This document shows positions 7,201 to 13,021 of a DNA stretch of 13,973 bases, piece by piece (position 1 is the stretch's first letter; each line of letters starts with the position of its first letter). The stretch is from an uncultured Desulfobulbaceae bacterium. GTDB taxonomy: Bacteria > Desulfobacterota > Desulfobulbia > Desulfobulbales > Desulfobulbaceae. The translations under genes and the position numbers were made by a program. The stretch is from NCBI GenBank assembly GCA_945787305.1, contig CALZIH010000034.1, forward strand, positions 1-13,973, written 5' to 3'. The notes under the pieces were generated by a model. That model was not told where the DNA came from. It worked only from the letters and a program-made list of their open reading frames with translations, and ran no database searches.

Positions 7201-8365
7201 ACCGACCTTAAAAATGCATATGCTGGGCGGCCAGGATGATCGAAGAGAGATTGTAAAGAGTCTGGGAAAGTTTGATATGCTGGTGACCAGTTATACCCTG
7301 TTGCAGCAGGAGGTCGAACTTCTTGAACAGGTTGACTGGCAGTGTATAGCCCTGGACGAAGCGCAGGCAATTAAAAATGCGGCAACCAAGCGTTCCAAGG
7401 CGGCGAAACGACTCCCCGCAAAGTTCAGATTAATAACCACCGGTACGCCCATTGAAAATCATCTTGGTGAACTCTGGAATCTTTTCTCTTTTATCAACCC
7501 CGGTCTTCTCGGCAGTTATAAGCAGTTTAATGCCCGTTTTGGTATTCCCATTGAAAAACATAACGATAGGAGAGCCCGGCTCAAACTGAAAAAGTTGATC
7601 AGGCCGTTTATGCTTCGTCGGATCAAATCGCAGGTCCTGGAGGAGCTGCCGCCGCGAACGGAAATTACGTTACGGGTGGAAATGAGTCCGGAGGAAGTTG
7701 GATTTTACGAAGCACTGCGTCAACAGGCAATTGAAAATATAGAAGGAAATGCCGAAAAGTCCGGACGGCATCTCCGGATTCTGGCGGAAATTATGCGCCT
7801 GCGACGAGCCTGCTGTAATCCACGGCTGATAACCGAAGATGTGAAGATCCCCTCGACCAAGCTGCAGGTTTTTTCCGAGATCGTGGATGAGCTGCTTGGC
7901 AGCAGGCATAAGGCGCTCGTTTTCAGCCAGTTCACCGGTCATTTGGCCCTTATTCGTGAATTTCTCGATAAAAAAGGTATTGTTTATAAATACCTTGACG
8001 GAACAACGCCGACTAAGGATCGGCAGGTGCAGGTGGAAAGTTTTCAGGCGGGAGAGGGTGATCTCTTTTTAATCAGCCTCAAGGCCGGTGGTCTCGGGCT
8101 TAACCTGACGGCAGCTGATTATGTTATTCACATGGATCCTTGGTGGAATCCTGCTGTCGAGGACCAAGCCGCCGATCGGGCCCACCGGATTGGGCAAAAG
8201 CGTCCGGTAACCGTGTATCGGCTTGTTACCGCTGATACTATTGAGGAGAAAATAGTCCGTCTGCACCAGGAAAAAAGAGACCTTGCCAACTCACTGTTAG
8301 AGGGGTCGGATGTCAGCGCCCGTATCAGTGCCGAAGAACTGCTTGAACTTATCAGAAATATTTGA
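4223..8365 (+). CDS. SNF2-family DNA-dependent ATPase (about 1380 aa)
   Basis: SNF2 ATPases are superfamily-2 translocases that use ATP to move along double-stranded DNA and remodel bound protein. In bacteria they resemble RapA/HepA in the motor, but this layout differs from RapA. The motor fills the C-terminal third: QVEGFVWM near 927, Walker A DDMGLGKT (950-957), Walker B DEAQ (1045-1048), motif III TTGTPIEN (1072-1079), the second RecA lobe from about 1227 with VFSQFTGH, SLKAGGLGLNL, and motif VI QAADRAHRIGQ (1315-1325). All key residues look intact. The first 900 or so residues match nothing I can name. The early part looks helical and repeat-like, and about 560-770 looks beta-rich. The frame is open back to an ATG at 4127. 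I prefer 4223, where acidic polar sequence begins, but no start has a good ribosome site (4202 is an alternative). It converges on recO. Confidence 0.93.
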   Translation: MTVSESDNAQERLASLDPLELYLLQCISIIYEPVSVTFLTKCVALAGRYHPSRDEVKFAVAALRNAGFLNRQNQCAPEFAEQLLRQSQKDQWFAAFIEVVEKEAPVSYMYGKWTTRCWRALRQFRIGVYSNDFDKIDESQLFLAENCSAHLELEPPAVLVAARPFDPQWFAGLPGSMQFFLLDQIFRYAVEKLYHFPQVLAYLEDEKALTISSVEQVPFHRMLAGYYLLQGRFEALQGLIDHHGDSFLGSGFAGTVAFLWGDTDRALELFDNDLEQLNQYAGPDGTFFFGLTGVFCILALLVRNQEGDRQAVTRAVALVLAACKGCPEEVPFRFLDAFVRSAEGNTPDMLSLSERLKDDDRSLTILISVLCLHWMGVEIPPELQQALTELYQQAEANSFSWLAMEAAELLATVHEQHNELAAQAETIRKELNCRTITHIISPEDSWKQSLQELITVTRQARRHERTTRLCWFVRFVENALHLTPKEQKKSSSGSWSRGRTVGLNRLAEYNDFDYLTQQDRDICATLEQVGESSAKNGGFAFDIDKALLAIIGHPFVFLEESPQTPVELVTGEPELIVDSQEDTLFIHFARDIGEGEVVVWQETPTRYRIVHVTDEHRRVAKITGRDGLRVPVAASGQVLDAIGNIASFMTVHSSIDVETDGQDVPYVTADPMPHIHIIPYGSGFRLEMFVQPFSHSGPYMKPGVGVTNMMAEVNGRRLQTRRNLMLEEEKAREVEESCPMLDLAIDLEQENEREWHLLDPEECLQALLELEEIREHVVLEWPEGEKIAVRRQSGVNQLNLNIRTSQQDWFALTGHLQVDQDEVIELKSLLEQVRSSHSRFIPMGDGQFLALTQEFRNRLEELILFGEEGRVDDEIRIHPLAALALEGLTKQAQTTVDDGWRQRLQAIGDAQDFVPAVPSTLQAELRDYQVEGFVWMVRLASLGIGACLADDMGLGKTLQSLAVILYFADKGPTLVVAPTSVCMNWEQEVNRFAPTLKMHMLGGQDDRREIVKSLGKFDMLVTSYTLLQQEVELLEQVDWQCIALDEAQAIKNAATKRSKAAKRLPAKFRLITTGTPIENHLGELWNLFSFINPGLLGSYKQFNARFGIPIEKHNDRRARLKLKKLIRPFMLRRIKSQVLEELPPRTEITLRVEMSPEEVGFYEALRQQAIENIEGNAEKSGRHLRILAEIMRLRRACCNPRLITEDVKIPSTKLQVFSEIVDELLGSRHKALVFSQFTGHLALIREFLDKKGIVYKYLDGTTPTKDRQVQVESFQAGEGDLFLISLKAGGLGLNLTAADYVIHMDPWWNPAVEDQAADRAHRIGQKRPVTVYRLVTADTIEEKIVRLHQEKRDLANSLLEGSDVSARISAEELLELIRNI

Positions 8366-8382
8366 GATGAGAGTGTGGTGTC

Positions 8383-9141
8383 TCAGCTTTTGAGCAGCAG
8401 GAGCTGTTTCCACGAATGGATATCCTGTTGCAGGAGATGCCGGCTATAGTGATACAGCACACCCAGTGTCTGATAAATTGTTGCTAGAGGCAGCTGTAAC
8501 CTGTTGAGTTGCTCGAGTTCCATCTGCTGCGCGCTGTGGAGAAATTTCAATGTCTGCACAGTCAGGGTGAATGATGAAGTGGTGGATGGGGGGCGGCAAT
8601 GCCTGCAAAGTAAGGTGCCGCTGCCCGGATGGAGGGTAAAACCAGTGCTTTGCTCGCTCGTTCTTCCGCAGGATCTGCACTGGTCGATTTGCGGTTGATA
8701 GCCGCAGAGGTCAAGTAGGCGGAAATGAAAAAAGAGTGCCGTTTTTGCCGGTGACATCCCCTGGTTTAACGTATGTAGAGCCCAACTGAGGAGGGTGAAT
8801 AGAGTCGGATCCGGATCCTGTTCACCACAGAAAAGCTGGATAAGTTCATTGATAAAGGTCGCCGTCACATAACGTGGGTAGGTTGTGCGCAGGGTGAGGT
8901 GGGCATTGATCAGCTCGGCTTCACTCAAAAAATAGAGAGCCCCCCTTTTGGGTGGCCTGCAGAATATCCGCAAGCAGGTGAACAGCTCAAGCTTGTTGAC
9001 GAATCGTTTTTGGCTCCGCTTGGCCCCCTTGGCAATAACCGATATTTTGCCAAGGTCACGGCTGTACAGGGAGAGTATTTTGTCGGACTCGCCATGGGCA
9101 GATACCTTGAGGACAATGGCGTAGCTTCGCTGGTCGTTCAT
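8383..9141 (-). CDS. recO: RecO, recombination mediator protein (252 aa)
   Basis: RecO works with RecR and RecF to load RecA onto SSB-coated single-stranded DNA and can anneal strands during gap repair. The N-terminal OB-fold part is seen as YAIVLKVSAHGESDKILSL (7-25) followed by GKISVIAKGAKRS (31-43). The central helical domain carries a four-cysteine zinc site, C155-X2-C158 and C179-X2-C182. The length of 252 is normal. A stop codon lies two codons upstream of the ATG at 9141, so the start cannot lie further upstream. The best ribosome site, AGGAGG (9155-9160), is 13 bases away, rather far. It is the last gene of a surA-like / RodZ-like / recO group, 21 bases after the RodZ-like stop. It meets the SNF2 gene tail to tail with 17 bases between and no strong terminator. 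Confidence 0.96.
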   Translation of the reverse strand: MNDQRSYAIVLKVSAHGESDKILSLYSRDLGKISVIAKGAKRSQKRFVNKLELFTCLRIFCRPPKRGALYFLSEAELINAHLTLRTTYPRYVTATFINELIQLFCGEQDPDPTLFTLLSWALHTLNQGMSPAKTALFFHFRLLDLCGYQPQIDQCRSCGRTSEQSTGFTLHPGSGTLLCRHCRPPSTTSSFTLTVQTLKFLHSAQQMELEQLNRLQLPLATIYQTLGVLYHYSRHLLQQDIHSWKQLLLLKS

Positions 9142-9162
9142 TGATCAGGGGTGCCCTCCTAA

Positions 9163-9726
9163 TCAGTTACCTTGTTCCTCATCGTGCCGGGGAGGGGAAT
9201 CGATTGCCTCTTCAGTCTCCTGCTGTTCATCGCCGCCGAATATGCCCTGTATGGAGAGCTGCATGTTTTCCGTTTGTCGGGAAAGAGAGGCAAAGGGGTT
9301 CCAGGATGTGTACAGGCAAAAGGCGGTAAAGGACAGGGTAATGACGGCCAGGAGTATCAGGGCTATGGTCGCCGAGGAGATATGAGAGGGTTCAGCGAGT
9401 TTTTTGGCGCTCAGGGAGGAGGCGTGGTTATCGGTAATTATTTTTTCGCGTCGTATAAATCCAGAACTGCCGCTTCCACGCTCTGCAAGAAATTGTGCGG
9501 CAATCTTTGTACCGTCCGTTCCAAGGAAATTACCATACAGGGTGACCAGGCCGCGGACAAAGGTGTCGGCAGGCAATTTCTCGTATTCCTCTTCCTCTAT
9601 TGCGCGAATATTGTTGGTTGAAATCTTGGTTTCGTCGGCAACGTCTTCAATGCTGATGTTTTTCTCAATACGTAGCTGTTGCAGGCCTTTACCAGCTGTC
9701 GTTGCACGTTCTTCACTCTTCGTCAT
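9163..9726 (-). CDS. RodZ-like protein: cytoplasmic HTH plus one membrane helix, no C-terminal domain (187 aa)
   Basis: RodZ links the MreB cytoskeleton to the cell-wall elongation machinery. Visible here are an HTH_25/XRE-like domain at about 13-77 (GKGLQQLRIEKNISIEDVAD, ISTNNIRAIEEEEYEKLP, FVRGLVTLYGNFLG), a basic linker (IRREK, 91-95) and one membrane helix at about 117-140. The tail is short and acidic (about 45 residues). E. coli RodZ is about 337 residues with a periplasmic DUF4115 domain, which is absent here, so a full RodZ role is not certain. It could be a reduced RodZ or another membrane-tethered HTH protein. The DNA-binding character of the HTH is doubtful, since in RodZ it binds MreB. 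It lies between surA-like and recO in a likely operon. Confidence 0.85.
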   Translation of the reverse strand: MTKSEERATTAGKGLQQLRIEKNISIEDVADETKISTNNIRAIEEEEYEKLPADTFVRGLVTLYGNFLGTDGTKIAAQFLAERGSGSSGFIRREKIITDNHASSLSAKKLAEPSHISSATIALILLAVITLSFTAFCLYTSWNPFASLSRQTENMQLSIQGIFGGDEQQETEEAIDSPPRHDEEQGN

Positions 9727-9786
9727 AGGCGCTCTGTGTGCGTAGGCACAATCTTTTACTAGGGAATAATGGGGTCGAGCAACGGA

Positions 9787-10767
9787 TCAGAGAATTTTGA
9801 TATACGCCTGCTCACGCATTTCTTTCATCCAGTTTTTGTACAACGTTTCGATCTCCTGCTGATAAATGGTTTCCCTGATTTCTTCCTTTACTGATTCATA
9901 GGGAACTTTCGTGATGATCTGTCCCTCCTGGCTGGAAAGCAGTTTGAAGATCTGATAACCCGAAGGCGTTTCGATAATGGTACTGATTTCACCAGGTTTG
10001 AGGGCCGTTATCGTATTGCGCATGGCGGGTGCCATTTCTTCCTCTTGGAAAACTCCGATATCTCCACCGTCGACGGCCGAAGGAAGATCTGAATATTGCC
10101 GGGCAAGTTCTTTAAAGTCCTTGCCGGCATCGGCCAGGCTGTGAACACGTTCAGCCTTATTTTTCGCCTCCTTTTTTGCCGCTTTCAAATCAGGCGCTGT
10201 CGGGTCCCAGGATGATCCGATTTGCAGGATGTAATACCCACCATCACCGACTCGCTCCGTGTAGTGCATGTCATAATAATCAATGATTTTTTCTTCCGGA
10301 ACAATCACTCTGGAGCGAACTGCTATGTTGACGAGCTTAGAACTGAGAATTTGATCTTTGAGATCTTCTTTATACTGCTTTTCGTCCAGTCCCATGGTCG
10401 CAATCTCTTTACGAAATTGCTCCACCGTGGTGCGGTTACGCTCGAGAATGCGTAGCAATGCCGTGTCAACTTCTTCGTCGGAGACGGTTATGTTGTATCG
10501 TTTGGCTTCCTGCAGGAGGATTTTTTTATCAATCAATTTTTCAATAACGGTTTTCCTGGCTTGGAGCAACGCCTCACCCAATTCGCTTGGCGGGGTTTGT
10601 TCGGCAACCCGTTGAAAAAGAGGTTTGCCGATTTCGTTGACCTCGGAAAGGGTTATAATATCATTGTTTACCACTGCGACCGAACGATCTACAATCTCTG
10701 CAGAGACGGTGAAAGGTAGCAAGAAGATGAGAAAGGTGACAAAAAAGAAGAAAACTCTATAGTTCAT
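9787..10767 (-). CDS. surA: SurA-like periplasmic chaperone / peptidyl-prolyl isomerase (326 aa)
   Basis: SurA escorts outer-membrane proteins across the periplasm. A clear Sec signal peptide covers 1-23, with a run of hydrophobic residues and VSA before E24. The SurA_N helical domain starts at DRSVAVVNNDIITLSEV (27-43) and runs to about 165. One parvulin domain lies at about 172-278 (FKELARQYSD, GGDIGVF, PGEISTIIETPSGYQIFKL), with a C-terminal helix returning to the chaperone body. E. coli SurA (428 aa) has two parvulin domains and this protein has one, which is common outside the gammaproteobacteria. The ATG at 10767 begins the signal peptide, but no clear ribosome site precedes it. It is first in the probable operon with the RodZ-like gene and recO. 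Confidence 0.92.
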   Translation of the reverse strand: MNYRVFFFFVTFLIFLLPFTVSAEIVDRSVAVVNNDIITLSEVNEIGKPLFQRVAEQTPPSELGEALLQARKTVIEKLIDKKILLQEAKRYNITVSDEEVDTALLRILERNRTTVEQFRKEIATMGLDEKQYKEDLKDQILSSKLVNIAVRSRVIVPEEKIIDYYDMHYTERVGDGGYYILQIGSSWDPTAPDLKAAKKEAKNKAERVHSLADAGKDFKELARQYSDLPSAVDGGDIGVFQEEEMAPAMRNTITALKPGEISTIIETPSGYQIFKLLSSQEGQIITKVPYESVKEEIRETIYQQEIETLYKNWMKEMREQAYIKIL

Positions 10768-11133
10768 GGTTCATTGCTGTTGATTGCTTTACAAAAGATT
10801 TTACCGGTTGCTTGGGCCTTGAGACCACCTGTCCTGAACTTTCATCTTCTCAGGGAAATATAGGGCCAGGCCTGTACCGGTTCGAGAAATTACTTGTAAA
10901 AAATACCTTGTTGAATGTCGGCCCAAAGGCCATGGGGCTGCACTCTTTTCTTCTTACGTATCTACTCGGAACCGAAGAAAGACGCAAAGTATTTTACTCC
11001 GACAGGTTGCTCTTCTCCGGTTACAGCTGTTGCTAGGTGCTCTACGGATGAATACCTGTCCGTGGTATCGGGACTGATTTTTGCAGCTAATGAGTGTCGG
11101 TTATTTTTCCAATTCGTCTATGAGAGGAAGGGT
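10768..11133. other. Divergent intergenic region, surA-like / flagellar-type gene
   Basis: I see no convincing gene in these 366 bases. A 74-codon frame from 10812 has no ribosome site and no family resemblance. On the plus strand, TTTCTTC (10947-10953) pairs with GAAGAAA (10974-10980), directly followed by GACGCAAAG (10981-10989), then CTCCGACAGGTTGC (10997-11010) and CCGGTTAC (11017-11024). These pieces resemble, in order, parts of the c-di-GMP-I (GEMM) riboswitch, but its 5' half is not recognisable. No convincing promoter was found for either gene. Confidence 0.45.
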
Positions 11134-11487
11134 ATGATTTCAGGAATTGACGCATCACTGTCTGCCCTGCAGGCCTATGGCAAGAGGCTGCAGAACAATG
11201 GTAACAATGTTGCCAATATGAATACTGAGGGTTTTAAAAAGGGCCGGGTGCTGTTAAGTGAGGCCCAGCCGCAGGGAGTGCGAGCACATCATGAGAAAGT
11301 TAACACCCCGGGGCCGCAAGTCATGGAGGTAACAAGCGAAGGGCACAAGATGATTGAACAATCCAACGTCGACCTCAGCGAGGAGATTCCTGAGATGATG
11401 TTCAATCAACATGCTTTTCTGGCAAATATTAAATCATTGCAGGCATCTGATGAAATGACAAAAAGCCTGCTCGATATCAAAGTGTAG
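11134..11487 (+). CDS. Short flagellar rod/hook-family protein, FlgC-like (117 aa)
   Basis: The N-terminus (ISGIDASLSALQAYGKRLQ, then NNVANMNTEGFKK at 25-36) is the rod/hook/filament signature of the FlgB/FlgC/FlgG/FlgE group. The C-terminus (SNVDLSEEIPEMM at 77-89, then NIKSLQASDEM and SLLDIKV) is the matching C-terminal helix. These two helices normally form the coiled D0 core of axial flagellar proteins. Only about 40 residues lie between them, so the protein is shorter than FlgC (about 135-150) and has little surface domain. The ATG at 11134 is chosen because a purine-rich site (AGAGGAAGG, 11123-11131) precedes it and the family motif starts at once. The in-frame extension to 10915 is not family-like. 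No other flagellar gene is in the window. It could be a diverged FlgC or a separate rod-adaptor paralogue. Confidence 0.88.
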   Translation: MISGIDASLSALQAYGKRLQNNGNNVANMNTEGFKKGRVLLSEAQPQGVRAHHEKVNTPGPQVMEVTSEGHKMIEQSNVDLSEEIPEMMFNQHAFLANIKSLQASDEMTKSLLDIKV

Positions 11488-11924
11488 GTTAAGCCCGAAC
11501 GTAGTATTTTACCGATGGGATAGCGTTGAACCTGTTCTCTTCTGCTCCGATCATCCCGGTGGTTGGCCTGGTCATGGGTTGGGTAAAAAAACCATATACC
11601 TTGTCATACGGTTGGCTGTTTGTCGCAGGCCCTTCTATTGCAGTTTTGTAAGTTGAGTTCATATTTGTTGTTGCTTCCCCGTTTCACCTGATTGATCCCT
11701 GTTGACAGATTTGTTTTCCTCGGTTTAAGTGGCACGGTATACTCTTTTCCTTACCGGAATAGGCATTGTTGCCGGGATACTTCTTTGGGCAACAAACAAC
11801 ATCTAAAAGCGGTAGGAAATTTCTAGCCTGCATTTTTCGGAGCGTATCCTTACTTCCGAAGAAGCGTTTATAACGATTATTACCGCTACGGCGGTATTGC
11901 ATTTTGAACTCGCAAGGAGATTAC
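11488..11924. other. Intergenic stretch with two tiny membrane-like reading frames
   Basis: No intact gene is supported in these 437 bases. A TTG-started frame at 11526-11651 (41 codons) reads as a hydrophobic, proline/glycine-rich peptide (PIIPVVGLVMGWV, YGWLFVAGPSIAVL). A GTG-started frame at 11729-11806 (25 codons) reads as one membrane helix (YTLFLTGIGIVAGILLW). They are in different frames and both lack ribosome sites, so they may be remnants of a decayed small membrane protein, or chance. A short hairpin TACCGC/GCGGTA (11881-11896) stands 28 bases before the next start. TTGACA occurs at 11702-11707 without a good -10 partner. Confidence 0.4.
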
Positions 11925-12428
11925 ATGCTTTCCAAACAAATATTTCACACCATACTGTTTTGTTGTTTTTCTCTGTTCATTACCTGTTTTTTATCGAGCA
12001 CGGTAGAGGCTGCAGTGACCATGCCGGATTTTTCTCTTCCTTCTGCTGTTGATGGCGCCGATGTCGACAGCAAAAGCTTTGAAGGAAAAACGTTATTAGT
12101 CACCTTTTTTGCCACCTGGTGTCCGCCATGTCGTCAGGAGATTCCGACCTTGATCCAACTGCAGAACGAGTATGGCCCGAAGGGGTTTTCCGTTATCGGC
12201 CTTTCCGTGGATGAAGGCGGGCCGAAAGTTGTTGCCCAGCTTGTTGAACAGGAAAAAATTAACTACCCCGTGTTGATGGCAAATCGTAAAACAGCCAAGG
12301 GCTTTGGCGGTATCGCCGGAATTCCGACCTCTTTTCTTGTGAATGCAAAAGGGAATGTGGTCAAGAAGTATCCGGGCTTTGTCCCCCATGACTTGCTGGA
12401 GCGGGATATTAAAGCCATTTTGCCGTAA
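11925..12428 (+). CDS. Exported thioredoxin-fold protein, TlpA/ResA-like (167 aa)
   Basis: TlpA/ResA-type proteins reduce disulfides outside the cytoplasm, often for cytochrome c haem attachment. A signal peptide or N-terminal anchor covers about 1-29 (SSTVEA before A30). The mature part starts with the peroxiredoxin/AhpC-TSA-like MPDFSLPS. The active site is W65-C66-P67-P68-C69-R70, and the cis-proline loop is GIPTSFL. The C-terminal strand and helix of the fold are present, so it looks complete. The start at 11925 has an ideal ribosome site (AAGGAG, 11914-11919). An in-frame ATG seven codons upstream does not. No cytochrome biogenesis gene is adjacent, so the partner is unknown. Being in a dissimilatory sulfur organism rich in c-type cytochromes fits, but this is inference. 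Confidence 0.93.
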   Translation: MLSKQIFHTILFCCFSLFITCFLSSTVEAAVTMPDFSLPSAVDGADVDSKSFEGKTLLVTFFATWCPPCRQEIPTLIQLQNEYGPKGFSVIGLSVDEGGPKVVAQLVEQEKINYPVLMANRKTAKGFGGIAGIPTSFLVNAKGNVVKKYPGFVPHDLLERDIKAILP

Positions 12429-12464
12429 TTGAACCAGGTGCCACGTTGTGGTGCTCAAGTTTTT
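12429..12464 (+). terminator. Probable imperfect terminator after the thioredoxin-like gene
   Basis: GGTGCCAC (12437-12444) pairs with GTGGTGCT (12448-12455) around GTT, with some G-U pairs. An outer TTGA/TCAA pair and five T residues (12460-12464) follow. The stem is weaker than the other terminators in the window, but its place right after the stop codon supports it. Confidence 0.42.
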
Positions 12465-12467
12465 CTG

Positions 12468-12497
12468 TTGACAACCTTACGAAATTCCATATATATT
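12468..12497 (+). promoter_or_regulatory. Strong sigma-70-type promoter of the small secreted protein gene
   Basis: A perfect TTGACA (12468-12473) is followed by an 18-base spacer and TATATT (12492-12497, five of six matches). Transcription would begin near 12504, giving a leader of about 70 bases that ends in AAGGAGG (12562-12568), five bases before the start codon. Confidence 0.75.
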
Positions 12498-12573
12498 CGA
12501 CCTCTGACAACTAGGTGTTATCGGTTGGATTTTGAGTGGAGAAGTTGTTTAACCATTTAACAAGGAGGATGTT

Positions 12574-12774
12574 ATGAAAAAATTGGTTACTGTTGCTATG
12601 GTTGTTGCGTTTGCCCTGAGTGCTGGTACTGCTTTGGCTGCTAAAGTAAAGTGTACTGTGGACGGTGTTGAAGGCGACAAGGTCACCATGACCTGTAAGG
12701 ATGCTAGCAAGATGAAAAAAGGCGACAAAGTTTCCGTTAAGTCAGGAAAGAAAAAAGCCGTCGAAGGTTGCTAA
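12574..12774 (+). CDS. Small secreted/periplasmic protein of unknown function (66 aa)
   Basis: I do not recognise a named family. The first 22 residues are a textbook Sec signal peptide (MKKLVTVAMVV, then a small-residue AGTALA cleavage region), giving a mature protein of about 44 residues. That part is very basic, with about a dozen lysines, and repeats a short beta-strand pattern (GDKVTMTC, then GDKVSVKSG) that suggests a tiny beta-barrel or KOW/OB-like fold. Three cysteines remain after cleavage: C27, C41 and the last residue C66. One disulfide with a free terminal cysteine is possible. The AAGGAGG ribosome site, strong promoter and strong terminator make it a single gene likely expressed at high level. 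The exported thioredoxin-like neighbour upstream could act on its cysteines, but they have separate signals and this is speculation. Confidence 0.9.
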   Translation: MKKLVTVAMVVAFALSAGTALAAKVKCTVDGVEGDKVTMTCKDASKMKKGDKVSVKSGKKKAVEGC

Positions 12775-12804
12775 CACAGCTATCTTCTTTGAAGCTTTCA
12801 AGAG

Positions 12805-12839
12805 CGGGTTGATGTTTCGGCATCAACCCGTTTTTTTTT
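12805..12839 (+). terminator. Strong intrinsic terminator after the small secreted protein gene
   Basis: CGGGTTGATG (12805-12814) pairs perfectly with CATCAACCCG (12821-12830) around TTTCGG, followed by nine T residues (12831-12839). Confidence 0.96.
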
Positions 12840-12852
12840 GTACTTTGAACCC

Positions 12853-13013
12853 AGTGTTGCGTCAACGCTGCTCTGACGCATCTTGCTTGCCCTTTTCCGC
12901 GCCTGTGTTGTTACGACTTGAGTCACATAGTTCACTATGCTCCCCAAGTCGTGCCTAACAGGCACAAAAAATTTCGGCGCAATATTGCGCCATTTCACCG
13001 TTGACGCAACACT
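12853..13013. repeat. Nested inverted-repeat element, MITE-like, 161 bp
   Basis: The ends are a perfect 15-bp inverted repeat: AGTGTTGCGTCAACG (12853-12867) against CGTTGACGCAACACT (12999-13013). Inside lie further pairs: GCCTGT (12901-12906)/ACAGGC (12958-12963), ACGACTTG (12913-12920)/CAAGTCGT (12945-12952), and CATAGT (12926-12931)/ACTATG (12934-12939). A second short pair is TGCGTCA (12858-12864)/TGACGCA (12874-12880), and there is a 16-base palindrome at 12976-12991. The whole can fold as a long cruciform or RNA hairpin. A minus-strand frame across it (12798-12998) has no ribosome site and looks spurious. No clear target-site duplication is visible. It ends eight bases before the uppP start. 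Confidence 0.8.
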
Positions 13014-13021
13014 AATGGATT

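Noticed and set aside
7355..7366. DEAQ in place of DEAH in the SNF2 Walker B as a missing key residue
   Set aside because: The catalytic Asp-Glu pair is intact, and variation at the fourth position is common in bacterial SNF2 proteins.
11017..11034. Sigma-54-type promoter before the flagellar-type gene
   Set aside because: The GG and GC elements are separated by 11 bases where 10 are required, and the flanking consensus is missing.
10915..11133. Longer version of the flagellar-type protein (190 residues)
   Set aside because: The extra 73 residues are not family-like. The ATG at 11134 has a ribosome site and begins exactly at the rod/hook motif.
11702..11743. Promoter for the thioredoxin-like gene (TTGACA at 11702, TATACT at 11738)
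   Set aside because: The two boxes are 30 bases apart, too far to work together, and neither has a good partner at normal spacing.
12798..12998. 66-codon minus-strand frame over the nested inverted repeat
   Set aside because: It starts inside the repeat, runs through the terminator stem, and has no ribosome site. It is a by-product of the repeat.
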